DNA of 64,000 nucleotides from Xanthomonas sp. NCPPB 1128 (GTDB taxonomy: Bacteria; Pseudomonadota; Gammaproteobacteria; Xanthomonadales; Xanthomonadaceae): the NCBI RefSeq assembly GCF_001043115.1, contig NZ_LFME01000001.1, positions 124,001 through 188,000 on the forward strand, read 5' to 3'. Shown one piece after another: positions 43,309 to 52,759 of this stretch. Position numbers and translations under genes: made by a program. The notes under the pieces were generated by a model. It worked only from the letters and a program-made list of their open reading frames with translations. It made no database searches and was not told the origin of the DNA. The first letter of the stretch is position 1; each line of letters opens with the position of its first letter.

Positions 43309-44069
43309 GGTGCGGGATTCCGTGAGGGCAGGGGCGAGGGCGGCGCATTCACGCGGCGGTCGTCGAGGATGCGGCCGTCCTCCATCGACAGCACGCGGTC
43401 GGCGTGGCGGATCAGGCGCGGGTCGTGACTCACGCACAGCACCATGGTGTTGTGGCGGCGCGCGATGCGGTGCAGCAGGTCGATCACGATCTGGCCGTTG
43501 CCGGCGTCCAGCGCGCTGGTCGGTTCGTCGGCGAACAGCAGCGCCGGGTGCTTGGCCAGCGCGCGGGCGATCGCCACGCGCTGCTTCTCGCCGCCGGACA
43601 GTTCGGCCGGGCGCAGGTGCTGGCGGTGGGCGATGCCGACTTCGGCCAGCGCCTCTTCGGCACGGCTGCGCACCTCGGCCGGCGCCAGGCCCATGTACTG
43701 CAGCGGCAGCCGCACCTGGTCCAGCGCGCACAGCGCCGGGAACAGGTTGAAACCCTGGAAGATGAAGCCGGTGTGGCGCAGGCGGAACTGTTCCAGCGCG
43801 GTGGCGCCGAGCGCGCCCAGCTCCTCGCCCAGCGCCAGTACCTGGCCGGCGTCGGCACGCTGCAGGCCGCTGAGGATCGACAGCAGCGTGCTCTTGCCGC
43901 AGCCGGACGGGCCCGAGATCAGGGTCAGTTCGCCCGGCCACACCTGCAGTTCCACGTCGCGCAGCACCGGCGTGCGCAGGCTGCCGGAGACGAAGCTCTT
44001 GCACAGCCCGCTGCCGCAGAGGGTGGCGGCGGCCGGGTGCAGCGCGGCGGGGGCGACGATCCGGCTCAT
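43305..44069 (-). CDS. ABC transporter ATP-binding protein (MacB/LolD type)
   Basis: The 254-residue ATPase has Walker A GPSGCGKST, the Q loop FIFQGFNLFPALCALDQV, signature LSGGEKQRVAIARAL, Walker B ALLFADEPTSALD and the H loop CVSHD. It belongs to the LolD/MacB/FtsE group, which works mechanically with FtsX-like permeases. Stop and start overlap both neighbours by four bases. Confidence 0.96.
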   Translation of the reverse strand: MSRIVAPAALHPAAATLCGSGLCKSFVSGSLRTPVLRDVELQVWPGELTLISGPSGCGKSTLLSILSGLQRADAGQVLALGEELGALGATALEQFRLRHTGFIFQGFNLFPALCALDQVRLPLQYMGLAPAEVRSRAEEALAEVGIAHRQHLRPAELSGGEKQRVAIARALAKHPALLFADEPTSALDAGNGQIVIDLLHRIARRHNTMVLCVSHDPRLIRHADRVLSMEDGRILDDRRVNAPPSPLPSRNPAP

Positions 44070-45199
44070 CGCAGCAGCAACGCCGGATCGGCGCGGCGCA
44101 GCCCGCGCAGCGCGGCCAGCGCCGAGACCACGGTCAGCAGCATCACCGCGCACACGCACAGGCCCCAGCCGCTGGCGTTGAACGCCACCGGCACGTCGTG
44201 CGCGCGGGCCAGCGCGACCAGCGCCGCGCCCAGCGCGCTGGCGCCGATCAGGCCCAGCGCGCCGACCCACGCGGCCTGTTCCAGCACCACCCAGCGCAGA
44301 TTGCGCATGCTCACGCCCAGCGCGTTGAGCGTGGCGTACTCGCGCGCCGCACCGAGCACGGTGCCGAGCAAGGTCTGGCTGGTGATGGCCACGCCGACCA
44401 GCAGCACGATGCCGCCGAGGAACAGCACGCCGGAGCCGGCGCCGGTGTCGAACATCCAGAACAGGATGCTGCGCCGGGCGAAATCGTCCGCGCTCCAGGC
44501 TTCCACGCGCGGCCGCGCGACCGCGCCGTCGATCGCCTGCGCCACCGCCTGCGGGTCGGTGCCGGGACGCAGCCTGGCCACCATGTAGGTCGGCCAGTCC
44601 GGGTGTGCGGTATCGCTGTTGAGCGCGCGCGCGGTGTCCAGCGAGGCCAGCACGTTGACCCCGCCCAGCGCGCGCAGGCCGCGGCCGACCCCGATCACCC
44701 GCACGCGGTGGCCATTGATGCGCGCGCTGCTGCCGACGCCGACGCCGAGCTTGTCCAGTTCCGCGCGGTCCACCACCACGGTGTCCGGTTCGCGCAGTGC
44801 CGCGCGCAGGGCCGGGCTGAGCAGACGGGAGAACATCAGCCCGCCGTCGCGGGTGTCGATGCCGGAGATGTAGACCGACACCGCGCCGGTGTCGCCGGGG
44901 CCGCGCCAGTCGCCGTCGAACCAGAGGAACGGCTCGACCTGCGCCACCCGCGGGTCCAGGTACAGCGGCGCGGCCGCGTCCGGATCGATGGCGCGGCCCT
45001 GGTCCACGCTCTGCGTGCCGGGATAGCCCAGCCACAGGTCGGCGTCGGAGCCGGACACGTAGACGCTGGCGCTGCCGAAGATGCCCAGCACCAGCGCGGT
45101 CTGCAGCAGCAGCAACAGGCTGGCGAAGCCCACCGATACCACCACCGGCAGGAAGCGTCGCCACTCGTAGCGCAGGGTCTGGCGGGCCAGCGCGACCAT
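44066..45199 (-). CDS. FtsX-like ABC permease
   Basis: The 377-residue inner-membrane protein has one N-terminal helix (FLPVVVSVGFASLLLLLQTA), a large periplasmic MacB-type domain (SDADLWLGYPGTQSVDQGRA, VYISGIDTRDGGLMFSRLLS) and three C-terminal helices (VLFLGGIVLLVGVAITSQTL, AAWVGALGLIGASALGAALV, LCVCAVMLLTVVSALAAL). It is the partner of the ATPase. The ATG shares one base with the stop of the outer-membrane channel gene. Confidence 0.93.
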   Translation of the reverse strand: MVALARQTLRYEWRRFLPVVVSVGFASLLLLLQTALVLGIFGSASVYVSGSDADLWLGYPGTQSVDQGRAIDPDAAAPLYLDPRVAQVEPFLWFDGDWRGPGDTGAVSVYISGIDTRDGGLMFSRLLSPALRAALREPDTVVVDRAELDKLGVGVGSSARINGHRVRVIGVGRGLRALGGVNVLASLDTARALNSDTAHPDWPTYMVARLRPGTDPQAVAQAIDGAVARPRVEAWSADDFARRSILFWMFDTGAGSGVLFLGGIVLLVGVAITSQTLLGTVLGAAREYATLNALGVSMRNLRWVVLEQAAWVGALGLIGASALGAALVALARAHDVPVAFNASGWGLCVCAVMLLTVVSALAALRGLRRADPALLLR

Positions 45200-46623
45200 C
45201 AGGGTTGCGCGCCTTGGTGTTCGGTGCCGGTGTCGGGAATCGGCGCGGTGGCGCTGCCCAGTGCGGTGTGCAGGGCGACGTAGGCCAGGTCGCGCTGGCG
45301 CTGCGCTTCCAGCAGTTCCAGGGCGGCCTGGTCGCGCGCGGCCTGCTGCGTGGCCACGTCCAGGTCGCTGCCCAAGCCCAGCCGCCGGCGCTGCTGCGCG
45401 ACGTCGCTGGCCTGCTGTTGTGCCTGCAGCACTTGCTGCTGGGTCTCGACGTTGCGCCGCTGCTGTTCCAGTGCGGTCAGGGCGTCCTCGACCTCGTTGA
45501 CCGCCGCCAGCACGGTCTGCCGGTAGGCCAGGGTCGCCGCTTCCAGCAGATCGCCGCGCGCCTTGGCCTTGGCATGGCGGATGCCCCAGTCGAACAGCGG
45601 GATGTCGATCACCGGGCCGAACGAGGCGATGCCGTGGGTGGCGGTGCGGCGGTGGCTCAGCAGGGTGGTGGACCAACGGATCGAACCGCCCAGGCCGATG
45701 CTGCCGTACTGATCGGCGCGGGCCAGGTCCAGCGCGCCGGCGGCGCTCAGCACCTCGGCCTCGCGCGTGGCGATGTCCGGGCGCCGGCGCAGCAGATCGG
45801 CCGGGACGCTGTCGACCGCCGCGATCTGCAGCGTCGTCGGCGCGGCGCTGGCCGCGGCCGCGCTCCACGCCGGGTCGGGCGCGCTGCGGCCCAGTAGCAG
45901 GGCCAGGCGCCGCGCGGCCGCGGCGGCGGCCTCGCGTGGTTCGTTCATGGCGCTTTGCGCCTGCAGCGCGGCGGCTTGCGCCTGCGTCGCGGAGGCCGGG
46001 GTGGCTAGGTGCAGGTCGACCAGCGCCGCCTGCAGGGTCGCCTGGCGCTGGCGTGCGGCGACCACGTCCTGCTGTAGCCGCTCGGCCTGCTGCGCGTGGC
46101 GCAGGTCGATCCAGTTGCGGGTCACCTCGGCGATGGTCGCCGCGCGCACCTGCGCCAGGTCGGCCTGGGCGTTGTCCAGATCGCCGCGCGCCATGCGCCG
46201 GGTCGCCTCGCCGCGGCCGAACAGCGGCAGCTCCCATTCCGAGTCGAGCCCGACCACCAAGAACGAGGCGCTGGCGTCGGGGTCGATCGGGTCGAGGGTG
46301 CGCGCGCGCAACTGCGGGCGCTGCGAGGCGCCGGCCACCGCATCCAGGCGTCGCGCCGCCCGCAGCTTGGCCAGTGCCTGGCCGACGTTGAGGTCCTCGC
46401 GCAGCGCCTGCGCGACCAGCGCGTCGAGCTGCGGATCATGGAAGTCCTGCCACCAGGCCGTGCCGGGCGGGCGGGCGACCGCGGCCTGCGGCGTCGGGCT
46501 GCTCCAGTGCGCCGGCAACGATTGCTGCGGCAGGTCGGGCATCGGCGTGCTGGCGCAGCCGGCCAGCGCGCACGCGGCGGCCAGCGCCAGCAGGCTGGCC
46601 GGGCGAAAGCGGACGCGGGTCAT
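45199..46623 (-). CDS. Outer-membrane efflux lipoprotein (NodT/TolC family)
   Basis: The 474-residue protein has a lipoprotein signal (LLALAAACALAGCASTPMPD), WWQDFHDPQLDALVAQALRE typical of the NodT branch, long coiled helices (LAQVRAATIAEVTRNWIDLR) and the repeat half VPADLLRRRPDIATREAEVL. It forms the outer-membrane exit duct for the ABC-HlyD pump downstream. The gene overlaps the kinase stop by four bases. Confidence 0.93.
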   Translation of the reverse strand: MTRVRFRPASLLALAAACALAGCASTPMPDLPQQSLPAHWSSPTPQAAVARPPGTAWWQDFHDPQLDALVAQALREDLNVGQALAKLRAARRLDAVAGASQRPQLRARTLDPIDPDASASFLVVGLDSEWELPLFGRGEATRRMARGDLDNAQADLAQVRAATIAEVTRNWIDLRHAQQAERLQQDVVAARQRQATLQAALVDLHLATPASATQAQAAALQAQSAMNEPREAAAAAARRLALLLGRSAPDPAWSAAAASAAPTTLQIAAVDSVPADLLRRRPDIATREAEVLSAAGALDLARADQYGSIGLGGSIRWSTTLLSHRRTATHGIASFGPVIDIPLFDWGIRHAKAKARGDLLEAATLAYRQTVLAAVNEVEDALTALEQQRRNVETQQQVLQAQQQASDVAQQRRRLGLGSDLDVATQQAARDQAALELLEAQRQRDLAYVALHTALGSATAPIPDTGTEHQGAQP

Positions 46624-48041
46624 GCCTGCGGCTCCGCGCCGGCCGGCAGGTCCAGTTCCGCGCGCAAGCCGCCCAGCGCCGAACGCCGGTAGCGCAGCGT
46701 GGCGTGGTGGCGCGCGGCGATGTTGGCGACGATCGCCAGGCCCAGGCCGGTGCCGCCCTCGGGCGCGTCCGGGGCACGGAAGAAGCGCTCTCCCAGGCGC
46801 GGCAGCAGGGCCTCGTCGATGCCGTTGCCGGCGTCGTCCACGGCCAGGCGCACGGCCTGCGGATCGCGCCGCAGGCTGACCGTGACCACGCGGCCGGCGG
46901 CATGGCGGAAGGCGTTGTCCAGCAGGTTGTCGAGCAGTTCGCGCAGCGCATAGGTGTCGGCGGCCACCCAGGCGGGCGCGTCGTCGTCGCCGGCGTCGTA
47001 GCCCAGGTCCACGCCGGCGTGCAGCGCATCGGGGATGCGGTCGGACAGGGCCTGCGGCAGCCATTGCGCCAGGTCCAGCGGCAGCAGCTCGCGGATGCTC
47101 TCGCGCGGCGCCTGGGTACGGGTCAGCGCCAGCAGCTGGGTGGAGGTGCGGGTGGCGCGGTCGGTCAACTGGCGGATGTGCTGCAGTGCCTGCGCGGTGT
47201 CCTCCGGGCGCTGGCTGGCCTGGGCGCGTTGCACGTGCATGCTCAGCCCGGCCAGCGGCGTGCGCAGCTGGTGCGCGGCGTCGGCGAGGAAGCGCTCCTG
47301 CAGCGCCATCATGTGCTTGAGGCGGCCGAGCAGGCCGTCGATGGCCTGGGTCAGCGGCAGGATCTCCACCGGGATGTCCGGGCCAGACACCGGGCTGAGG
47401 TCGCGCTGGCTGTCGTCGAGCCGGCGCACCGCCGGCTCCAGCATGCGCAGGCCGACCCGCACGCCGTGCCAGACCAGCACCAGCAGGGAACAGGTGAGCA
47501 GCAGTTCGGTCGGCAGCATCAGCACCAGGATCTCGCGGGCGCGGCGATGGCGGTCGTCCAGGGTCTCGGCCACCGACACGGTGAGCCAGTCGCCCGGCTC
47601 CAGCGCCGAGGGCAGCAACAGGCTGGCCACGCGCACCGGCACGCCGTTGTCCATGTGGTCGTCGTACAGCATCACCCGGCCGATCTCGGCTGGATCCGGA
47701 TGCGCGGGAATCGGCTGGGTGCTGCCGCTGATCACCCCGTGGCGGCGGCTGTCCAGCTTGAAGAACACCCGGCCGTCGCTGCTGTATTCCAGCAGTTGCC
47801 GCGCCTGCAGGGTCAGCGGCATGCGCTCGCCAGGGTCGTTGACCGCGTTGGCCAGGCCCTGGGTGTCCTCCTTCAGGTCCATGTCGTGGACGTGATTGGT
47901 GTACTTGAGCATCAACAGGTAGAACAGCGCCGACACCACCAGCATCAGCAGCATGGTCGGAATCAGCAGGAACGCCAGCAGTCGCTGGCGCAGGCTGGGA
48001 TGGCGGTATGCCGGCGACTGCGCGGCCGCGGTCGCGCTCAC
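46620..48041 (-). CDS. Sensor histidine kinase
   Basis: The 473-residue inner-membrane kinase has two membrane helices (LLAFLLIPTMLLMLVVSALF and VLMLPTELLLTCSLLVLVWH) around a periplasmic sensor of about 130 residues, a HAMP-like linker, the H box DAAHQLRTPLAGLSMHVQ, N box LRELLDNLLDNAFRHA, and G boxes VDDAGNGID and GGTGLGLAIVANI. GTG at 48041 overlaps the regulator stop (GTGA). A longer in-frame extension upstream lies inside the regulator gene and is rejected. It resembles the TctE/QseC type. Confidence 0.94.
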   Translation of the reverse strand: MSATAAAQSPAYRHPSLRQRLLAFLLIPTMLLMLVVSALFYLLMLKYTNHVHDMDLKEDTQGLANAVNDPGERMPLTLQARQLLEYSSDGRVFFKLDSRRHGVISGSTQPIPAHPDPAEIGRVMLYDDHMDNGVPVRVASLLLPSALEPGDWLTVSVAETLDDRHRRAREILVLMLPTELLLTCSLLVLVWHGVRVGLRMLEPAVRRLDDSQRDLSPVSGPDIPVEILPLTQAIDGLLGRLKHMMALQERFLADAAHQLRTPLAGLSMHVQRAQASQRPEDTAQALQHIRQLTDRATRTSTQLLALTRTQAPRESIRELLPLDLAQWLPQALSDRIPDALHAGVDLGYDAGDDDAPAWVAADTYALRELLDNLLDNAFRHAAGRVVTVSLRRDPQAVRLAVDDAGNGIDEALLPRLGERFFRAPDAPEGGTGLGLAIVANIAARHHATLRYRRSALGGLRAELDLPAGAEPQA

Positions 48042-48745
48042 TGCGGGATCTGTGCGTGGTCGGCGGCCGGTGAGGCGGCGCGCGACTCCTCCAGCAGATA
48101 GCCCAGGCCGCGGATGGTACGGATACCGACGCCGGCGCCATGCAGCTTGCGCCGCAGGCGGTGCATGGAAATGTCCAGCCCGTTGTCGGTGATTTCGTGT
48201 TGCCAGTCGCACAGCGCCTCGGTCAGCTGGCTGCGGCTGACCACGCGCCCGCTGCGTAGCAACAGGGTCTCCAGCAGCGCGAACTCGCGTGCGGTCAGGT
48301 CCAGGGGCTGGTCCTGCAGCCACACCCGGCGCCCGGCCAGGTTGATGCGCAGTTGCCCCAGCACCAGTTCCGGCACGCCGCCGCTGCTGGTGCGGCGCAG
48401 GAGCGCGCGGGTGCGGGCGAGGAACTCGGACAGTTCGAAGGGCTTGATCAGGTAGTCGTCGGCACCCTGGTCGAGCGCGCGGATGCGGTCTTCCACCGCG
48501 TCGCGTGCGGTCACCACCAGGACCGGGATCTCGTCGCGGCGCGCCCGCAGGCGCTGCAGCACCTGCAGCCCGTCGCGGCGCGGCAGGCCCAGGTCCAGAA
48601 CCAACAGTTGATAGCTTTCGCTACCGAGTGCGCGTTCGGCGGCGGCACCGTCGCTGACATGGTCCACCACGTGGCCGCACTCGGCGAGCGAGTCGCGCAA
48701 TGCAACGGCAATGGACGTATCGTCTTCGGCGACCAGGATGCGCAT
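48038..48745 (-). CDS. OmpR-family response regulator
   Basis: The 235-residue regulator has the receiver domain (MRILVAEDDTSIAVALRDSL, phospho-acceptor in LLVLDLGLPRRDG, VVTARDAVEDRIRALDQGAD, YLIKPF) and a winged-helix DNA-binding domain (LTAREFALLETLLLRSGRVV, SRSQLTEALCD, VGIRTIRGLGYLLE). It is the first gene of the operon and probably controls the pump genes that follow. ATG 48745 is the normal family start. Confidence 0.95.
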   Translation of the reverse strand: MRILVAEDDTSIAVALRDSLAECGHVVDHVSDGAAAERALGSESYQLLVLDLGLPRRDGLQVLQRLRARRDEIPVLVVTARDAVEDRIRALDQGADDYLIKPFELSEFLARTRALLRRTSSGGVPELVLGQLRINLAGRRVWLQDQPLDLTAREFALLETLLLRSGRVVSRSQLTEALCDWQHEITDNGLDISMHRLRRKLHGAGVGIRTIRGLGYLLEESRAASPAADHAQIPQ

Positions 48746-49612
48746 GACGCGAAATGCTTGCAACGGGGATGTGGGAAAACCGTCGTAATCGGCGGCGGCG
48801 AAGTCACTACGTTCACATAAGTCGATGTAGCTTCGATGGAGCCTGCATGCAGATTGTGCGATGGGGTGATGATGATTGTCACCCATGACATCTTTTGCAC
48901 GGTTTCCTGGCCCGACCTCCGCCGGGTAGGGAAAATCCTATAAGAAGGCGCGGCATCCGCCGATCCTCACAGCCCCGCGGCGCCGGCATCATGCATACGC
49001 CGGCAACGTCACCGCTCCCGCGCCAGGGAGACGGGTTCGCACGGAATCGAACGGATCTCGATTCGCCGGCCACTTTTTCGCCCCCGCAGGCGCCGACGGA
49101 CCGGCGCATGGTCACTGCGATCGGAATCACAGGGAAGGAAACGCAGAAGGCCCCGGCATGCCGGGGCCTTCTGCGTTCAGTGCTTGCTGCGATGGCGTGC
49201 GGTGGTCGATGGCTGGCGTGCGGCCGCTGTCCGCGCCTGCCGTCGGCGGCTTTTGGGGTCGGTTGCGCGATCGGCCAGCCGTGGGCGTGGCGCATCTGCC
49301 GCCGCCATGCTCGCTCGACCTGGCTGGCGACGGCGCGGTGTTCCGTGCCTTTGTCGACCCAGGCGAACCGGGTCGTGCCTTATGGGCAGGTGCGGCCTGG
49401 CGTCAGGTCCGCATGCGTTGGCGCCAGTTCCCAGCTGTCAGCCGCCGGCGGACCAGCGGCGACATGGCGGGCAAACGTCGCCGGCCGGACTTCAGGCGGG
49501 TCCTCGGCAAACCATCGCGTTCGCCGACATACTCGCCTCAGCCGGCCCGATCACCGCAGCCGCCGCACCCGCTTCGGCGAATCCCCCATCCCGGCTCCCG
49601 AATCCCGGCCCC
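48746..49612. other. Long intergenic stretch
   Basis: No gene is well supported in 867 bases. It holds the promoter of the regulator operon near 48750-48900, a 34-base palindrome at 49142, and a protein-like but unrecognised frame at about 49240-49440 (plus strand; HLPPPCSLDLAGDGAVFRAF) that may be a decayed gene. A Xanthomonas-type C-rich repeat lies at about 49587. Confidence 0.5.
49142..49175. terminator. Perfect 34-base palindrome
   Basis: The arms CGCAGAAGGCCCCGGCA / TGCCGGGGCCTTCTGCG pair at every position, with only the central bases unpaired in RNA. It looks like an intrinsic terminator without a long T run. Confidence 0.6.
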
Positions 49613-50881
49613 TCAGAGCGCCCAGTCCAGTCGCAACCCGGCCACCAGGGCATTGGGCAGGTCGCGGGTGCGCGCCGGTTCGTTGAACTGGTCCGGGTGC
49701 ACGATGTAGTGCAGGTTCGGGGCGATGCGCAGCTGCGGGGTCACCTGGATGCCGTAGCTCAGTTCCATCATGGTCTGCGAACGGTGCGGGGTGCCGCTGC
49801 CGCCGGCCGCGGCGCGGGCCAGGCGCAGGTCTTCCAGGGCGTCGTCGCTGTAGTGCTGCTGGGTGACGACGAAGGCGATGTTGTCCTGCGGGCGGCTGGC
49901 GAAGGTGCCGCGCTGGACCAGGCCCAGTTCCAGGAAATGGTCTTCGATCAATTGCCCGGAGGTGCCCTTGAGCACCGAGCCGAACAGCACCAGGCCGCGG
50001 TTGCTGTCCGGGTCGGGGCGGGTGACCTGCTGTTCGAAGCGGACGAACGCGCCGGAGCGGCCGTTGCGGGTGGCGTAGTCCAGCCCGCTCAGCCGCGCCG
50101 GGTTGCCGTTGCGGTCGTTGAGCGGGTCGCGGTAGTCGGAGTTGTCCTGCCAGCCGCCGATCTCGTACATCGCCGGCAGGCGCGCGCCGCTGGCCTGGGT
50201 GGTGTAGCCGATCGCGTAGGGCACGATCACCCCGGTGCGGTCGTTGGTGCTCCAGTTCAGGCCGTGCTGGCCGCGTTCGGCCTGAATCGGGTTGACCTCG
50301 TAGGCGCCGACGTGGAAGTAGACGTTCGGGGTCACCCAGGCCTTGGCGTGCGCGGCCCAGCTCGACACCGGCCAATAGGTGAAGTTGCTGGTGCGGAACA
50401 CGAAGGTCGGGTTGCCGCAGGCCGAGTTGCCCTGGAAGTAGCCGCACAGCTCCGAGCCCAGGAAGTGGATGTTGGCCACGCTGCGGCCGGCCTCCAGCTC
50501 CAGGCGGTCGTCGAACAGCTTCTGGTCGATGGTGAAATTGGCCAGGCGGGTGCCCTGGCCGCCGTAGATTTCCTGCACCGAGGTGCTGTTGCCGATGTTG
50601 CCGTTGGCCAGGTTGGTGCCGTGGCGATTGATGCCGTAGACCTTCAGCGTGGCGCCGTTCCAGCCCATCAGCCTTTGCAGGTCCACGTCGGTGCCGAACA
50701 TCAGCTGCCCGGCGTAGGCGCTGCCCTCATGCTTGCCGCCGTCCAGCGACACGGCGCCTTCGCCGGTGTAGGCGAGCTTGAGCTTGAATGCGTCGCTGGC
50801 GTCCTGGGCGTGGGCCAGCGGTGCGGCGAGCGCCAGCGCCAGGGTGGCCAGGGGCAGGGACGAGATGAGTGGACGGGACAT
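49613..50881 (-). CDS. OprB-type carbohydrate-selective porin
   Basis: The 422-residue outer-membrane protein has a signal peptide (LATLALALAAPLAHAQ), YTGEGAVSLDGG, the OprB pattern RLANFTIDQKLFDDRLELEA, NIHFLGSELCGYFQGNSACG and a barrel ending LVAGLRLDWAL. It would let fructose or other sugars through the outer membrane. GAGGAG lies seven bases before the ATG. It follows fruA by 92 bases on the same strand, so it is part of the fructose operon or is a sub-operon. Confidence 0.92.
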   Translation of the reverse strand: MSRPLISSLPLATLALALAAPLAHAQDASDAFKLKLAYTGEGAVSLDGGKHEGSAYAGQLMFGTDVDLQRLMGWNGATLKVYGINRHGTNLANGNIGNSTSVQEIYGGQGTRLANFTIDQKLFDDRLELEAGRSVANIHFLGSELCGYFQGNSACGNPTFVFRTSNFTYWPVSSWAAHAKAWVTPNVYFHVGAYEVNPIQAERGQHGLNWSTNDRTGVIVPYAIGYTTQASGARLPAMYEIGGWQDNSDYRDPLNDRNGNPARLSGLDYATRNGRSGAFVRFEQQVTRPDPDSNRGLVLFGSVLKGTSGQLIEDHFLELGLVQRGTFASRPQDNIAFVVTQQHYSDDALEDLRLARAAAGGSGTPHRSQTMMELSYGIQVTPQLRIAPNLHYIVHPDQFNEPARTRDLPNALVAGLRLDWAL

Positions 50882-50973
50882 GGCGGAACTCCTCAGCAGG
50901 AAAAGGCCGGCGCGCCGCCAGCGGCGACGGGGGAGGGGCATCGCCTGGGCGACGCGCCGGCGCATGGACGGGA

Positions 50974-52704
50974 TCAGGCGGCGACCGGTTTCTTCAGCAC
51001 CCGCAGCGCCACGGCGGTGACCAAGGTGCCGGCGAGCAGCGCCACCAGGTACATGCCCAGGTGGCTGACCGCATTGGGGATCGGCAGCACGAACACGCCG
51101 CCGTGCGGCACTTTCAGCTCGGCGCCGGCGGCCATCGAGATCGCGCCGGCCAGCGCCGAGCCGAGCATCAGCGCCGGGATGGTGCGCAGCGGGTCGCGCG
51201 CGGCGTAGGGGATCGCGCCTTCGGTGACGAAGGCCAGGCCGAGCACGCCGGTGGCGGCGCTGCTGCCGCGCTCGTCCTGGGTGAAGCGGCTGCGGAACAC
51301 CCATGTGGCCAGGGCGATGCCCAGTGGCGGGGTCATGCCGGCGACCATCGCTGCGGCCATCGGCGTGTACACCTGGCTGGCGATCAGGCCGGTGGAGAAG
51401 GCATAGGCGGCCTTGTTGACCGGCCCGCCCATGTCGAAGGCCATCATCGCGCCCAGCAGCAGGCCCAGCAGCACCGCGCTGCTGCCCTGCATGCCGCGCA
51501 GCCATTCGGTGAGCCAGGCCAGCAGCTCGGCCACCGGCTGGCCGACCACGTACAGCAGCGCCAGGCCGACCAGCAGGGTGCCCAGCACCGGCAGGATCAG
51601 CACCGGCTTCAGGCCTTCCAGGGTGCGCGGCAGCTTGATCGCCCGGTTCAGTGCGGCCACGCCGTAGCCGGCGATGAAGCCCGCGAGGATGCCGCCGATG
51701 AAGCCGGCGCCGAGGTTGGCCGCGACCATGCCGCCGATCATGCCCGGGGCGATGCCGGGGCGGTCGGCGATGGAGTAGGCGATGTAGCCGGCCAGGGCGG
51801 GCACCATCAGGGTGAAGCCGGCCTTGGCGCCGATCTGGAACAGCGACCAGGCCAGGGTGCCCTTGTGCGCGTCGTCGAAGGCGTAGATGCCGCCGAGCGC
51901 GAACGCCAGCGCGATCAGCAGGCCGCCGGCGGTGACGAAGGGCAGCATGAACGACACGCCGGTCATCAGGTGCTTGTACGGGCCGGCGGAGCGGCCGCCC
52001 TGGGCCTTGGCCGGGGCGCTGCCGCCGTTGCCGGCGGCGTGCACGCCGGCCTCGGCCAGGGCCTTGCGGATCAGTGCCGGGCCGTCGTTGATCGCCGGCT
52101 TGGTGCCGCTCTTGAACAGGCGCTTGCCGCCGAAGCGGCCCAGGTCGACCTCGCGGTCGGCGGCGATCAGCACCAGGTCGGCGGCGGCGATCTCCTCGGC
52201 GCTGAGCGCGTCCTGCGCGCCGACCGAGCCCTGGGTTTCCACCCGGATCTGGTGGCCCAGCAGCCTGGCCGCCTGCTGCAGGCCCTCGGCGGCCATGAAG
52301 GTGTGGGCGATGCCGGTGGGGCAGGAGGTGATGGCGACGATGCGCTTGCCGGCGTCCTGGGTGTTGCCGGCAGCGGCCGGAACACTGGCAGCGGTCGCCG
52401 CGGCGCCCGCCAGCAGCGGCGCCAGCACCGCGCCGGCATCGGCCAGCACCGCGTCCAGGCTGCTGCGCTGCACGCTGCGCCCGCCGAAGCGGGCGGCATC
52501 GGCCTCGCCATCGCCGACCAGCAGCAGCGGCGCGGTGGCGGAGGCCGCGGCCAGGTCCAGCGGCGCGATCACGCCCTGCGGCGCGCGCACCTCGGCCTGC
52601 AGGACGGCGCCCCGCAGCGTGGCGGCATGGCGCAGCGCCTCGGCGGCGAGGACGGCTTCGGTACTGCGATCGCCGGCGGCGATCACCACGAGGATCGGAT
52701 TCAT
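50974..52704 (-). CDS. fruA: PTS fructose transporter EIIB'BC
   Basis: FruA takes up fructose and phosphorylates it to fructose 1-phosphate. The 576-residue protein has a degenerate IIB' domain (residues 1-100), a IIB domain with the phospho-cysteine in AITSCPTGIAHTFMAAEGLQ, and the membrane IIC domain (GVSFMLPFVTAGGLLIALAF, DMGGPVNKAAYAFS, FVTEGAIPYAARDPLRTIPA, HGGVFVLP). Length is normal for enterobacterial FruA. It follows fruK by 55 bases. Confidence 0.97.
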   Translation of the reverse strand: MNPILVVIAAGDRSTEAVLAAEALRHAATLRGAVLQAEVRAPQGVIAPLDLAAASATAPLLLVGDGEADAARFGGRSVQRSSLDAVLADAGAVLAPLLAGAAATAASVPAAAGNTQDAGKRIVAITSCPTGIAHTFMAAEGLQQAARLLGHQIRVETQGSVGAQDALSAEEIAAADLVLIAADREVDLGRFGGKRLFKSGTKPAINDGPALIRKALAEAGVHAAGNGGSAPAKAQGGRSAGPYKHLMTGVSFMLPFVTAGGLLIALAFALGGIYAFDDAHKGTLAWSLFQIGAKAGFTLMVPALAGYIAYSIADRPGIAPGMIGGMVAANLGAGFIGGILAGFIAGYGVAALNRAIKLPRTLEGLKPVLILPVLGTLLVGLALLYVVGQPVAELLAWLTEWLRGMQGSSAVLLGLLLGAMMAFDMGGPVNKAAYAFSTGLIASQVYTPMAAAMVAGMTPPLGIALATWVFRSRFTQDERGSSAATGVLGLAFVTEGAIPYAARDPLRTIPALMLGSALAGAISMAAGAELKVPHGGVFVLPIPNAVSHLGMYLVALLAGTLVTAVALRVLKKPVAA

Positions 52705-52759
52705 GCGGGCTCCCGATGAGCGCAAGAGGACGCGGCGCGGCAGGGCGACGCGGCGGAGG

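Noticed and set aside
48042-48323. N-terminal extension of the sensor kinase
   Set aside because: It lies inside the response-regulator gene and translates to Arg/Pro-rich noise; GTG 48041 with GTGA overlap is the real start.
50869-52719. Plus-strand open frame of 616 codons over fruA
   Set aside because: Antisense of fruA with GQ/H-rich low-complexity translation.
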